Of a stretch of DNA of 64,000 nucleotides, positions 20,147 through 29,107 are shown piece by piece. This DNA is from Lacimicrobium sp. SS2-24 (GTDB lineage: Bacteria; Pseudomonadota; Gammaproteobacteria; Enterobacterales; Alteromonadaceae): contig NZ_NIWW01000011.1 in assembly GCF_002201535.1 (NCBI RefSeq), positions 34,708 through 98,707 of the forward strand, given 5' to 3'. The notes below the pieces were generated by a model that worked only from the letters and a program-made list of their open reading frames with translations, did no database searches and had not been told where the DNA came from. The position numbers were made by a program, and so were the translations under genes. Numbering within the stretch: the stretch's first letter is position 1; each line of letters starts with the position of its first letter.

Positions 20147-20177
20147 AGTATGAACCTTGACATTATGTCAAGGTCAA
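20147..20177 (-). promoter_or_regulatory. CueR-controlled copA promoter
   Basis: On the minus strand, TTGACC (20172-20177) and CATACT (20147-20152) are separated by 19 bases. Over-long spacing of this kind is the hallmark of MerR-family promoters. The spacer contains a near-perfect dyad, CCTTGACAT-A-ATGTCAAGG. The arrangement parallels the E. coli copA promoter, where CueR-Cu(I) twists the DNA to realign the -10 and -35. Confidence 0.9.
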
Positions 20178-20195
20178 GCGGTATGCCAGCGAAAG

Positions 20196-20585
20196 TTAAC
20201 GTGTCTCCAGCGCGCTAAGAATAGTGCAATCTGGCGTATCATCTCCGGGGCACTGAGCAATCATGGTTTCCAGGGTTTTTTGCATGGCTTTGAGCTGGCG
20301 GATTTTGAATCTTACCGTAGACAGATGTTGTTCGGCGGTGTGTTTAACATCACGACTAGCCCGTTTGGGGTTGCTTCTGAGTTCAAGCAATTCAGCGATT
20401 TGTGGCAGAGAAAAATCCAGCGCCCGGGCACGGCCAATAAATTCAAGGATTTCAATATCCTCTTGGTTGTAGTGCCGGTATCCCGCGGCGGTTCGCCCGG
20501 CGGGACGAAACAGCCCCTGAGACTCGTAGTGGCGAATCATCTTAGCGCTGAGACCGGTTTTCTTAGCCGCTTCACCAATGTTCAT
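20196..20585 (-). CDS. cueR: Cu(I)-responsive MerR-family regulator CueR
   Basis: 129-aa MerR-type activator. The N-terminal winged HTH starts MNIGEAAKKTGLSAKMIRHY. Metal specificity is readable: Cys112 and Cys120 flank the CPGDDTPDC loop and Ser77 is present, the +1-ion signature that separates CueR from the divalent sensors (which have Cys at this position). It lies 84 bases upstream of copA on the same strand, with the cognate operator between them. It should activate copA when cytoplasmic Cu(I) rises. Confidence 0.96.
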   Translation of the reverse strand: MNIGEAAKKTGLSAKMIRHYESQGLFRPAGRTAAGYRHYNQEDIEILEFIGRARALDFSLPQIAELLELRSNPKRASRDVKHTAEQHLSTVRFKIRQLKAMQKTLETMIAQCPGDDTPDCTILSALETR

Positions 20586-20789
20586 GATGTACTCCGCAAA
20601 ATCATTTGTATGAATACCAGTAAATGAAATCTGCGAATACTTAGCAAGGGCTTTGGCCGTTATTACCGATTATTTGTCTTATACAGCAAGCTTGGGTGTT
20701 GCCAGCCAGTTTTTGGCCAGCCACTACTAGGGCCGGCTCAATTCAGTTTCCAAGGACTGACGTATCTGCCTATCGAGAGCCTGCTGCTA

Positions 20790-22355
20790 TTAAGACAGTC
20801 GGAACTGTTGGATTTGAGCAGATAAGTCCGTCGATAGCGTATTGAGCTCAGAGGCTTTCTCCAGACTTTGCTTGGCATCTTCAAGGAACCGCTCTGACAC
20901 TGATTGAATATCCACCGTGTTTTTATTGATTTCCTCGGTCACGGTAGTTTGCTGCTCGGCTGCAGTGGCAATCTGGCCGGCCATATCACTGATGTCTTGA
21001 ATAGCCTCTGCAATTTGCGTAAAGCTTTTCGATGCGTTGGCGGCGTCGTTGACGCTCTCTTCTGTCATATCGACGCAACTACTCATCATAGTCACGGCCG
21101 AGTTTGCATTACTTTGCAGGGCAGTAATCATATCTGAAATTTCTTCTGTAGAGTCATGGGTGCGCTGGGACAGTACCCGCACTTCATCAGCCACCACGGC
21201 AAAGCCTCGCCCCTGTTCACCTGCCCGTGCTGCTTCAATGGCTGCATTGAGGGCCAGTAAGTTGGTTTGTTCAGAAATGCCCTGAATAGTAGAGACAATG
21301 CTGTTGATCTGTTGGCTGTTTTTTTCCAGCTTGCTTAATACCTCTGTAGCCTCTTCAACCCGGCGAGCCAGTCGGGTGGAGGTGTCTTCAAACTTTTTCG
21401 CTAATTGCTGACCGTCTTTACTGATGTGCACGGTGTCATCCAGTGCTTTGGCCGTTGTCTCCGCATTTTGTGCAATATCGCGTGTCGCTGAGGTCATCTC
21501 GTGTACTGCTGATGACACCATGCTGATGGCCTGTTGCTGCTGATTGGCCTGCTCTGAACTGGCATGAGCGAGTGAAGAACTCTGTGACGCCTGCTCGGTT
21601 AGTGCTGTTGCAGTGGTTGATGTTTCCTGTAATGCCTTACCCAGTCGATCAAAGAAACCGTTCACCGCCGTCACCACCGCAGTAGGTGAGTCGGTCTTAA
21701 TACGCTCTGCAAGATTACCTTTGGCGCCTTCCTGCACCAGGCCAATTACACGGCTCGCTTCCAGAAAGCGGATATTCCCTTCAAGAATGTAATACGTGGC
21801 AATGATGGCGCCAATTACCGCGATCACTACGTGATAAATCAGAGGTGCCAGCAATCCGAGTTCGGTTTGATCCCCCCAGGAAAAAATCATGATGGACTGT
21901 CCCCATAGTTCGGCACCGACATACTGACAGTAGGTCATTGTCAGGTGATGGACCACGGTTACTGCAATCAGCATGAGCAGGGGCAGAATATCGCGATAGC
22001 GAATCAGAATGGCGAAATTAAGAAAGAACAGAAAATGGCCTTCTCCCAAACCATTTGCCTGCTGAATACTGATCGCCATCATCGCCGTAAGACCTACTGC
22101 CATAATCAGCCGCGACATCAATGTGCCGGGAATGGTCTTATAGGCAGCGAAGCAAATCCCAAAGACCAGTCCGCCGCCGACCAGGCCAAGAATGTAGTAG
22201 CCATTGTGCAGTGATGTTAGCCCGGCAACGATCACGAAGTAGGCAAAAAGGGTGATCAGCACAATCTTATCGGCGAGCTTGAAGTCTTCCTCGAAGCAAC
22301 CTTTGAGGTAGTCATTCATATTATCGTCGTAACAAATCAGCAGGTTCCGAAGCAT
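20790..22355 (-). CDS. methyl-accepting chemotaxis protein with six-helix membrane sensor
   Basis: 521-aa chemoreceptor. The N-terminal half is hydrophobic with about six transmembrane segments between residues 30 and 190 and no periplasmic ligand domain. It contains [12 protein letters not shown], a His pair in the membrane like those in some energy- or redox-sensing receptors. The C-terminal half is a standard signalling coiled coil with hairpin tip [20 protein letters not shown]. The start at 22355 has AAGGAA seven bases upstream; ATG at 22319 is an alternative. It begins nine bases after a SCO1-like gene and is surely co-transcribed. Ligand unknown; oxygen, redox or copper taxis is inference. 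Confidence 0.88.
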   Translation of the reverse strand: MLRNLLICYDDNMNDYLKGCFEEDFKLADKIVLITLFAYFVIVAGLTSLHNGYYILGLVGGGLVFGICFAAYKTIPGTLMSRLIMAVGLTAMMAISIQQANGLGEGHFLFFLNFAILIRYRDILPLLMLIAVTVVHHLTMTYCQYVGAELWGQSIMIFSWGDQTELGLLAPLIYHVVIAVIGAIIATYYILEGNIRFLEASRVIGLVQEGAKGNLAERIKTDSPTAVVTAVNGFFDRLGKALQETSTTATALTEQASQSSSLAHASSEQANQQQQAISMVSSAVHEMTSATRDIAQNAETTAKALDDTVHISKDGQQLAKKFEDTSTRLARRVEEATEVLSKLEKNSQQINSIVSTIQGISEQTNLLALNAAIEAARAGEQGRGFAVVADEVRVLSQRTHDSTEEISDMITALQSNANSAVTMMSSCVDMTEESVNDAANASKSFTQIAEAIQDISDMAGQIATAAEQQTTVTEEINKNTVDIQSVSERFLEDAKQSLEKASELNTLSTDLSAQIQQFRLS

Positions 22356-22364
22356 GGTGATTCC

Positions 22365-22892
22365 TTATTCGAATAGCTCTTGAATCAGAGTTTGATGGTC
22401 AAAAGTGGTGGGATTGTATGTTTTGGTCAGGTACCACTGCTGCTGTTTCTTTTGCAGCAGGTAGGTGCGTCCGCGATGCAGAATCTGGTCGTCGCGTTGC
22501 TGAATATTCAGGTTAAAGTCAGCGCTGAGTGATCGCAGTATCGGTTCGTTGGCGTGTACACCGATAAAATCCTGATGAAACTGGCTGGCATAAGCCTGTG
22601 CTCGTTGTGCAGAACTGCGCTGATCAATGTCGATGAAAAATACGGCAGGACGCGACTCTGCAACCTGCCAGTGGTTCAGCACCTGTCTGAGTATTGTCAT
22701 GCTGGCGGGACACACATCGCCACAACCAGTAAAGCCGAAAAATACCAGCGCTTTGTCGGCTGAGGTTTGACGCAGAAAATCCGTTTCAACTGGCCTGGTG
22801 CTGCTGATTGAAAATCCGGGGAGCAGGAATACTACTGCGAGCAGCGCCGCTAACAGTAGTCCACCCCATGCATTCCTTAGCAGGTTGTTCAT
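22365..22892 (-). CDS. SCO1/SenC family thioredoxin-fold protein
   Basis: 175-aa membrane-anchored protein with one N-terminal helix (about 9-28) and a thioredoxin-like domain. The copper/redox site is CGDVC (Cys57, Cys61; CxxxC) plus a conserved downstream His (ILHRGRTY, His139), the SCO family triad. SCO proteins insert copper into cytochrome c oxidase CuA or act as thiol-disulfide or redox sensors. No oxidase genes are nearby. It is the first gene of a two-gene unit with the chemoreceptor, which suggests a signalling role rather than oxidase assembly (inference). Confidence 0.85.
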   Translation of the reverse strand: MNNLLRNAWGGLLLAALLAVVFLLPGFSISSTRPVETDFLRQTSADKALVFFGFTGCGDVCPASMTILRQVLNHWQVAESRPAVFFIDIDQRSSAQRAQAYASQFHQDFIGVHANEPILRSLSADFNLNIQQRDDQILHRGRTYLLQKKQQQWYLTKTYNPTTFDHQTLIQELFE

Positions 22893-22988
22893 AACGATAA
22901 GGTTTTCGTTCGTTTTGGGTTTTATTCAACTGTAGACTAAAACCCATAAACTGAACGACAACCTCGATATAAAAACAATCTCCTGTAT

Positions 22989-23780
22989 TCAGGGCTGTTG
23001 CTGGTATACCTTCATCAGGCCATAAAAAAGCGAAGGGTAGTAATTAGAGATATGGGTCTGATCGTCATGTCGTTGGTACTCCCAGGTAAGCTGCTCAGGG
23101 GGATGGGCTGTCAGGCCACGAGTAAAATGGGTAAAGGCGCTGGCTACCTCCGCACCTTCGCTATCCGGGTGTGCCAGCGTGAAATAGACGCGGTTGTAGT
23201 AATCTGCCCCCTCCCGGTAGCGCTGTTGAAGGGCTTCTAATAATGATTGGTCAATACGTTGCAGAGGCGGGCTGGCGGCGATAACACGACTAAATAGTGT
23301 GGGATGCTCGGCCATCAGCTGCATGGAAAAACGGGCGGCTAATGAGTGACCATATACCGTGCGTTGGCCATTTGCACGATATCGGGCGTCTACGATGGCA
23401 AACACTTCTTCTTGCAAAAAACGAATGAAATGCTGCTTATCTGTGGCCAGGTCGCGGGCCCGCACGGCTTCACTGCTGGGGATACCGACGACAATGAGTT
23501 CGGGTATCAGCCCCTGGTTTGCCAACAGACTAGCTGCCAATACACCATGCTGAAAATGTCGCTCGCCATCGAGCAGATACAGCACCGGGTAATGTTGGTC
23601 GGATTGTGAGTAGCTGTCAGGCAGAGACACCTGCAAGGTGCGCGGCTCGTTTAATATGCTTGAGTCAAAGTGCAATATGTTTCCCATCTCAAACTGAGCG
23701 GGCGTTTTGATGATGTCCTTTGCGTGTGCCGGGAAAACCCATAGACAAAGTATGAAACTGATAACGGCGAATCTTCTCAT
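22989..23780 (-). CDS. exported alpha/beta-hydrolase, putative esterase (esterase D/IroE-like)
   Basis: 263-aa secreted hydrolase. The start at 23780 gives a signal peptide (MRRFAVISFILCLWVFPAHA) and has AGGA eight bases upstream; the longer frame from 23861 would bury the signal. Core motifs: YPVLYLLDGERHF (oxyanion strand), the nucleophile elbow YGHSLAARFS (G-H-S-x-A), and a C-terminal His in HDDQTHISNYYPS. The layout fits the putative esterase family (PF00756) that includes siderophore esterases. Substrate unknown; no siderophore genes adjoin. Confidence 0.82.
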   Translation of the reverse strand: MRRFAVISFILCLWVFPAHAKDIIKTPAQFEMGNILHFDSSILNEPRTLQVSLPDSYSQSDQHYPVLYLLDGERHFQHGVLAASLLANQGLIPELIVVGIPSSEAVRARDLATDKQHFIRFLQEEVFAIVDARYRANGQRTVYGHSLAARFSMQLMAEHPTLFSRVIAASPPLQRIDQSLLEALQQRYREGADYYNRVYFTLAHPDSEGAEVASAFTHFTRGLTAHPPEQLTWEYQRHDDQTHISNYYPSLFYGLMKVYQQQP

Positions 23781-24092
23781 TTTTGCATCCTGTTGCCGCG
23801 CCTTGTTGAAACGCAGTGACTGATAAGTGACTGTAGGGTATCTGCCAGCCCTTGCTGGCATGGTATTCAGAATACTAATTTTGCGTTTGTGAAATGCGTG
23901 TGAAATGCAGTCTGAATCAACGCACAGACAGGGTTGTAAAACAGAGATCGTCGCTCAGAATGACGCGCATAACACGTAAATGCGGGTATGCCGGAGCGAC
24001 TCGTTAGTCAGAGGCTCAATTGCCCGGCACGCTCAAAGCACATACACTGCCATAACAGGCTTGGGTGTCAGAGTAAAAATGGAGCGTGCAAG

Positions 24093-24527
24093 ATGAAAAC
24101 CTACTGGGGGGCGTTGGTGCTGGTGGTGATGGCAAATGCCGCGTTTCATATTGTTCAAAAGTCGATTCCGATGCAGGTTCACCCCTTGTTATCCGTCATG
24201 GTCACGTACACCACGGGTTTTATCGTGTGCTTGCTGCTGTTACTACTTTTTCCCTTAACGGCTCCACTTAGTACTGAATTCAGCAAGCTGAACTGGACCA
24301 GCGTTGCTCTGGGAGTGAGCATTGTAGGCATGGAGGTGGGTTACTTGCTGATGTACCGTTCCGGGTGGCCAGTCTCCATCGGTCCTATTTTCACCTATGC
24401 CCTGTTAACGATGCTATTGGTGCCCATAGGCTTACTGCTATTCAAAGAGAAACTCGCCGTGCAGAACTACCTGGGACTCTTTATCACCCTGATAGGTGTT
24501 TACCTGCTGACCTGGAAGTCTTCCTGA
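24093..24527 (+). CDS. half-size EamA-like membrane protein (4 TM)
   Basis: 144-aa integral membrane protein with four predicted helices and the terminal pattern of the drug/metabolite transporter superfamily: LLFKEKLAVQNYLGLFITLIG. Only one EamA repeat is present, so it would need to dimerise, as small EmrE-like proteins do. Start chosen at 24093 with GGAG at 24081-24084; an upstream frame from 23988 lacks a site. Transport substrate cannot be inferred. Single gene between divergent and convergent neighbours. Confidence 0.75.
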   Translation: MKTYWGALVLVVMANAAFHIVQKSIPMQVHPLLSVMVTYTTGFIVCLLLLLLFPLTAPLSTEFSKLNWTSVALGVSIVGMEVGYLLMYRSGWPVSIGPIFTYALLTMLLVPIGLLLFKEKLAVQNYLGLFITLIGVYLLTWKSS

Positions 24528-24564
24528 GCTGTATCTGAAAAGCACTATCGCGTTAAAGCAATGC

Positions 24565-25395
24565 TTACTGACTGCTCAGGTCCTGGCTGAGCCAGTCGTA
24601 AGGGTGCTTGGGGGTATAAGTAAAATCAATAAACTCATCACCCAGAATTTTCTCTAATAAACCGTCTTTATGCATGTCTTTAAAGACAAGTGAGAGGGCG
24701 TTAATGGTGGCAATACCGAGATCAGACGTACGGCAAGTAAGCCCATCCAGGGTTTCGCCAAGCGAGAAGCTTTTATCATAATGCAGTTCATTCAGATGTC
24801 TGGTGTAGTCAGGCATAAAGCCTATCAGCACATCGACACGGTTCTGGCGGAGCATATTCAAAGCCCGTTCTTCATCCGTTACCAGCACCAGGCGTCCGTA
24901 CACCTCTTCGCGAATAATTTCATCGCTGTAATAGCCCAGATAGCCGTTTAACCCCACAATCAAATGGTTATTCGCTGCCACCTGCTGAAGGTTTGAAATT
25001 TTTGGTTTGGTTTGCAGGGTAAATAAATGCAGATTGGCGCTATTGAAGGGGTAGCTGCTTAACAGTTGGTCTGACTTCAAATGTGCTCTGTTAGCTATTG
25101 CATCGGCCATGGTATAGATACAGTCTGATTTCCCGGACTCAAAATGCCGCAGGGCCCGCTCTAAGGGCATATGAATCTCTGTAAACGCCAGCTCGGCTTG
25201 ACTAAACGCCTTCCTCATCAGCTGCTGATATCTCCCCGAGCCATCCTCAACCACAAGATTAAAAAGCTCCGGCGCAGCCAGAACTATCGTCTTAGACTCA
25301 GAAGATGCAGCGATAGCGTTACCAACATGAGACAAACATGCTACCAGAATGAGTGAAAACACAATTCGACACTGAACAAGTGAATATCTGAGCAT
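24565..25395 (-). CDS. periplasmic solute-binding-like protein (SBP_bac_3 type)
   Basis: 276-aa secreted protein with a signal peptide (about 1-29, cut near AIAAS). The mature part resembles family 3 amino-acid-binding proteins: LVVEDGSGRYQQLMRKAF, then MPLERALRHFESGKSDCIY, then ALNMLRQNRVDVLIGF. No transport genes are adjacent. Alteromonadales carry many such orphan proteins. Distinct from the one at 15963, with little obvious sequence match. Role unknown. Confidence 0.68.
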   Translation of the reverse strand: MLRYSLVQCRIVFSLILVACLSHVGNAIAASSESKTIVLAAPELFNLVVEDGSGRYQQLMRKAFSQAELAFTEIHMPLERALRHFESGKSDCIYTMADAIANRAHLKSDQLLSSYPFNSANLHLFTLQTKPKISNLQQVAANNHLIVGLNGYLGYYSDEIIREEVYGRLVLVTDEERALNMLRQNRVDVLIGFMPDYTRHLNELHYDKSFSLGETLDGLTCRTSDLGIATINALSLVFKDMHKDGLLEKILGDEFIDFTYTPKHPYDWLSQDLSSQ

Positions 25396-25571
25396 TACAA
25401 CGGTGCGACCTTAGAAGGCAATAAACCAACGGACTATTAATGGAGTTATGGTAGCGGGTGGCGTAACCGGACTTGCTGTTACACCAAAGCATTCCTGTGA
25501 GAACAGGCTACAGTATCCGAGGCACGGAGTATAATAGCAAAGCGAGTTAATACGTATCTTTATTGATAAGA

Positions 25572-25648
25572 TGGTGGCCCCTCCCAGACTTGAACTGGGG
25601 ACCTACCGATTATGAGTCGGGTGCTCTAACCAACTGAGCTAAAGGGCC
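25572..25648 (-). tRNA. ileX: tRNA-Ile2, anticodon CAT (lysidine-modified)
   Basis: 77-base tRNA including an encoded CCA. Acceptor GGCCCTT pairs with AGGGGCC. The D arm has AGCTCAGTTGG and the T arm GTTCAAGTC. The anticodon loop is CTCATAA on a CCGA/TCGG stem. CAT could read Met, but acceptor and anticodon stem (GACTCATAATC) match the minor isoleucine tRNA whose C34 becomes lysidine to decode AUA. It lacks initiator features (C1-A72, GGG/CCC anticodon stem). Confidence 0.92.
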
Positions 25649-25696
25649 ATTTCTTCGAGGTGTGGTTTGCTGCCTGATGGCGACAAAGCGGTGCGC

Positions 25697-25725
25697 AGTA
25701 TAAGCAGTTTTTTTTATGATGTCAT
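25697..25725 (-). promoter_or_regulatory. promoter of the tRNA-Ile2 gene
   Basis: Minus strand ATGACA (25720-25725) and TATACT (25697-25702) with an ideal 17-base spacer. A GC-rich discriminator (GCGCACC) follows, typical of stringently controlled stable-RNA promoters. About 49 bases upstream of the mature tRNA 5' end. Confidence 0.65.
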
Positions 25726-25837
25726 CACTTTGGCCCAGCCATCACGCTCAAAAGGCGAATATTTAGGCGTTTTACCTGTGGTCTTTGCGGGCGAAAAGAG
25801 AGCCGAGGGTACCGGCCTGGCCGCTACCCTCTAGCGG

Positions 25838-27247
25838 TTATTGCGGTAGTGGTATGACCGTACCATTGAGCTGGGCTTCACCTTCTTTAATGCTAAAGCG
25901 GGTCTCATAACCTTCATTAGTTGCTTTCAAAATGCCTTGCTGGGTGAAGTTGTCTAACATTACCGGGGCCTGCTGTGTCGCCAGTTCTTGCATTTTCACC
26001 TGATCCCACTGCTCAGCCGGGACTCTGGCCTTAAGCTGGCTCAGCATTTGCCGGGCTGCCAGCCATTCGGCCGCGTCTTTGTCGATACTGAGCTCGGCAT
26101 CGGCCAGTGCATGTTGTAACCAGAAGGTTCTGTCGGCGATGTTATCGGGCAGGCGCTCAATACCCACCAGTTTGCTGTTCAGCTGCCCGCTCATTTTGCC
26201 ACCGGGAATGGTGCCTTTTAGCGTTGTTATATTCACTTCCGGCTCGGTTTTAAGCAGTGCCAGTAAATTATCAAACAGGAATGCCTGTGTAAGTTGGTTG
26301 ATCTCATCGGCGTTTTGCCCTGGCAGGTTGCGGGCAAACTCCTGATAGGCACGCAAAAAATCAAGACTGATTTCTCTGGCTTCCAGTACCAGTTGCAATT
26401 CGCTGGCGTCGAACTCCGGGGTCTTGAGTTCATCAAGGCGATAGTCCAGGGTCATGGCACCGGTTTGTTGCTGCGGATTGTTGTGGGTCTGTGCACGAAC
26501 CTTCAGTTCGTTAAGCTCAATAGATTGGTCAGACTGTGGCGGCTGAACGTGCAGCCGCCCCAGTGTCAGCAAAATATCACTGTCGTAGAAGTCACCGCGC
26601 AGCATTCCGGCCAGGTCCGTTTCGGCTTCCATAGTGACGCTCAGGCGTTGACTGTCCAGTTTGAGGTGTTCATCCTCAAGGGTGAGCGAGCCGGCTTCAC
26701 CGTGGTAGGTGAAGGCATCCGAGCTGAGTTCGCCACTGCCGATATAGCCGCTGAAGTCGAGACTGGCCAGGGCGCTGTCTGGCAAACCTTTAAATGCGCT
26801 GAGTTTGTCCTCAAAGGTGGTGTTACCGGTCAGGCTGGTGACCCCCTCTATCTGATAAAACGGGGTTTGCTGAGGCCAGCTGAGATGGGTTTTTAAGGCT
26901 TCTCCGGTAATGCTGGCGTGCCAGCCAGCGATTCCCACTGTGCCCATTGGGCTGAGTATAAGAGGGCCGTGGTCAACCGTCACATCAATAGTGATGGGAG
27001 GAATCGTTAATGTGCTGTCGGCCTCTGCCGCACCCATATCATGAAGATCCATTTCCAGGGTCAGCATGGCCTGACTGGAGAACCAGTGCTGTTGCAATTC
27101 GGTTATTTCGGCCTGATACCCAGGCAGCTGGTTTATTTGTTCAATTTGTTGATGCAGGCTTTTTTCGACCTGAGTGGCGATATATTTGGGTGCAATCAGC
27201 AACGCTGCCACCACTACCGTACCACCTATGATAAAACCTTTTTTCAT
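25838..27247 (-). CDS. YdgA family protein (DUF945)
   Basis: 469-aa protein with an uncleaved or signal-anchor N-terminus (MKKGFIIGGTVVVAALLIAP) followed by the DUF945 region found in E. coli YdgA and YihF. Segments such as HWFSSQAMLTLEM and GRLHVQPPQ are consistent with the elongated beta-rich, AsmA-like architecture of these periplasmic proteins. Molecular function is not established for the family. Monocistronic; a possible divergent promoter region lies at 27248-27480. Confidence 0.82.
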   Translation of the reverse strand: MKKGFIIGGTVVVAALLIAPKYIATQVEKSLHQQIEQINQLPGYQAEITELQQHWFSSQAMLTLEMDLHDMGAAEADSTLTIPPITIDVTVDHGPLILSPMGTVGIAGWHASITGEALKTHLSWPQQTPFYQIEGVTSLTGNTTFEDKLSAFKGLPDSALASLDFSGYIGSGELSSDAFTYHGEAGSLTLEDEHLKLDSQRLSVTMEAETDLAGMLRGDFYDSDILLTLGRLHVQPPQSDQSIELNELKVRAQTHNNPQQQTGAMTLDYRLDELKTPEFDASELQLVLEAREISLDFLRAYQEFARNLPGQNADEINQLTQAFLFDNLLALLKTEPEVNITTLKGTIPGGKMSGQLNSKLVGIERLPDNIADRTFWLQHALADAELSIDKDAAEWLAARQMLSQLKARVPAEQWDQVKMQELATQQAPVMLDNFTQQGILKATNEGYETRFSIKEGEAQLNGTVIPLPQ

Positions 27248-27483
27248 GCTAAACGCTCCTTGTAAACCGAGAGTGCCGTCAGGCGTTAATGATCAGCCGG
27301 CGACCTTACTACAGTTGACCCGTATCTGTCATCTACTGGCGCCCTTGCCAGCCTTATCTGCGGGGCTCCCTTTGATTCGCTTTTCTGAATTGTTCCAATT
27401 AGTTATTGCAACTTGACGGCGAGTAGTTCAAACACGCATCATAGCCCTTTTACGATATGCTCTGGCGCTCAATTAAATTAATC

Positions 27484-28296
27484 ATGAACACTCCTTGTAC
27501 ATCCTCTGAAGCGTTTATCTCAGGCTCTACTGGTGGCCTTCCCAGAGCTCTGGTGATGACCCTGGCAGCGCTGCTGATGTTGTCCGGGTGCAGTTTCTTT
27601 GCCTCATCACCACCGCGTCTGAAAGTTGAACTGAGGTATGATGGCAATCCCGTTCCCTGTGGTACTGCTCTGGGAATGGGAGGCGGCGGCTGGTATCTGG
27701 AGCACTCCAAATTTTACCTCAGTGATTTTCAGGATCAGCATGGCCAGTCCCTCAAGCTGGAAAACAGCAAGTGGCAGACTGATGACATAGTGCTCATTTC
27801 CATTGAGCAAAAAGACTGTTGGCGAGGCGGGGAAATGCCCGGCAATCATCAGATTCGCTTCAGCAAAGAGGTGGATCTTAAGGGCGTTGAACAGCTGAGT
27901 TTTGTGCTGGGAGTGCCCCTTAATAATGCCAGCCAGAATCCACTAACACAGCCTTCGCCGTTGAACCTGTCGAGCATGTTCTGGACCGTGCATTCAGGGC
28001 ATAAGTTTGCGCGCATTGAACTGAGTTCGGTTTCAGATACCTGGGCCTTTCACCTTGGCGGTGTGGATTGTGCCGACAGCCAGAGTGATGCAATGCCTTG
28101 CTACAAAGCGGATTTACTTGAGTTTGAGCTGAAGCGACCAGGTGGTTCGGCGTCCACGCTGGTGTTTCATATCGACCGTCTGCTTGAAGGTATCGAACTG
28201 AATCAGGACAACAGCTGTACCTTTAAGCCGGGTGAATCACAAAGTTGCGCCATGGTGCTGAAGAACCTGCAACGCTCGGTCATTGAGTGGATATAA
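27484..28296 (+). CDS. MbnP-like copper-binding lipoprotein (metallo-mystery pair, four-Cys family)
   Basis: 270-aa lipoprotein (lipobox LSGC, 36 residues in). The mature protein has the pattern of the MbnP/TIGR04052 family: FYLSDFQDQHG, FVLGVPLNNASQNP, PLNLSSMFW, SGHKFARIEL, FHLGGVDC and MPCYKADL. Paired cysteines recur along the chain. MbnP proteins bind copper via a kynurenine made by the di-haem enzyme MbnH. No MbnH-like gene is next to it here, which is unusual. The start at 27484 lacks a clear ribosome binding site; 27457 and 27556 are alternatives. Confidence 0.75.
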   Translation: MNTPCTSSEAFISGSTGGLPRALVMTLAALLMLSGCSFFASSPPRLKVELRYDGNPVPCGTALGMGGGGWYLEHSKFYLSDFQDQHGQSLKLENSKWQTDDIVLISIEQKDCWRGGEMPGNHQIRFSKEVDLKGVEQLSFVLGVPLNNASQNPLTQPSPLNLSSMFWTVHSGHKFARIELSSVSDTWAFHLGGVDCADSQSDAMPCYKADLLEFELKRPGGSASTLVFHIDRLLEGIELNQDNSCTFKPGESQSCAMVLKNLQRSVIEWI

Positions 28297-28422
28297 AGCA
28301 CAGACTTGCGCCCGCAGGCCCCAGATTCAGGGCGAATCTGTTGGTATAACCACAAAACTCTGGTATCTTTCTGTTTACAATAACAATTAGCCGCACAGGC
28401 GCCTGTTGCTACGGGGATGATT

Positions 28423-28752
28423 ATGACCGAGAAGCCTTTCCTGCTAAGTGGTAGAAATACCATTATTCACAAATTGCGTAAGTTTGACCTGCTGGTGCTC
28501 AATGGCGATGATATGCCGGCCGTACTGGTAACCTATAAAGGTATCAAGGAATACGAAGGTAAACTGCCTGAGAATAAGCGTGAAGCCAAGATGATGGATA
28601 TGGAGCTGATTGATGTCACCTTGGGCGATTTTTTCGGTGAAGAGAAAATCCTGCTGTTTATTCAGACCCTGAACGGCAAAGAATATAAGATTGACTACAG
28701 CAAAGCCGATAGCAAGTACTTCATTACCTTGCACCAGGGCAGCATCATCTGA
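28423..28752 (+). CDS. small cytoplasmic protein of unknown function
   Basis: 109-aa soluble protein, not recognised. It starts at 28423, where GGGG at 28413-28416 is correctly spaced; the ATG at 28417 abuts the site. Charged and mixed alpha/beta in appearance (FDLLVLNGDDMPAVLVTYKG, IDVTLGDFFGEEKILLFIQ), with no signal peptide, membrane segment or Cys. Its codon use resembles the neighbours, so it is probably real. It follows the MbnP-like gene by 126 bases on the same strand but need not share its function. Confidence 0.7.
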   Translation: MTEKPFLLSGRNTIIHKLRKFDLLVLNGDDMPAVLVTYKGIKEYEGKLPENKREAKMMDMELIDVTLGDFFGEEKILLFIQTLNGKEYKIDYSKADSKYFITLHQGSII

Positions 28753-28921
28753 TTTTAACGCCCCCTGCGATGAGCTGGTACCGTGTCTCCACTGTGCCAG
28801 CCTTCAGCTTGCCCCTCGCCCAGTGCTGTTCACCAAAAAGTTTTTAACCCACCTCGCTTACCGTTTATCACATTCTTCCCGACACTCATCACAGTGACAT
28901 ATTCTGGTCATCCGCTTTGCC

Positions 28922-28927
28922 TATAAT
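28922..28927 (+). promoter_or_regulatory. perfect -10 hexamer ahead of a probable small RNA
   Basis: TATAAT at 28922-28927. No good -35 lies at 17 bases; GTGACA (28894-28899) is 22 bases away, so activation by a regulator or an imperfect extended -10 (TTGCC before the hexamer) would be needed. Confidence 0.4.
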
Positions 28928-28933
28928 GGTTCT

Positions 28934-29023
28934 CGTTGGCGTAGTGAACCAACATACAATACATAGACAATTTTAAATATGTGTATTGTTTCCCTGAATA
29001 CGGGGCCGTTGAGGCCCCTTTTT
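28934..29023 (+). ncRNA. candidate small regulatory RNA (unidentified, about 90 nt)
   Basis: Starts about 7 bases after a perfect TATAAT and ends at a strong intrinsic terminator. Three hairpins are visible. First, GTTGG/CCAAC (28935-28939 with 28949-28953). Second, a 10-bp stem ACAATACATA / TGTGTATTGT (28956-28965 with 28980-28989). Third, the terminator GGGGCC-GTTGA-GGCCCC plus TTTTT (29002-29023). The segment is over 180 bases from the upstream gene and lies before a gene on the other strand, so a stand-alone transcript is plausible. It does not match an sRNA family I can recall. Confidence 0.55.
29002..29023 (+). terminator. Rho-independent terminator
   Basis: Six-bp all-GC stem GGGGCC/GGCCCC with a GTTGA loop followed by five T. 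It forms the 3' end of the candidate small RNA and lies ahead of the converging globin gene. Confidence 0.85.
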
Positions 29024-29107
29024 CTTATCCGTTTTCCGCCTGGCACAGGGGCGGCGAGTATGCCAACGGCCATGCGTGCGACTGCTGACCTTCTTCAGAC
29101 TAAAAGA

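Noticed and set aside
25572..25648. tRNA-Met for the CAT anticodon
   Set aside because: Acceptor and anticodon-arm identity follow tRNA-Ile2; initiator features are absent.
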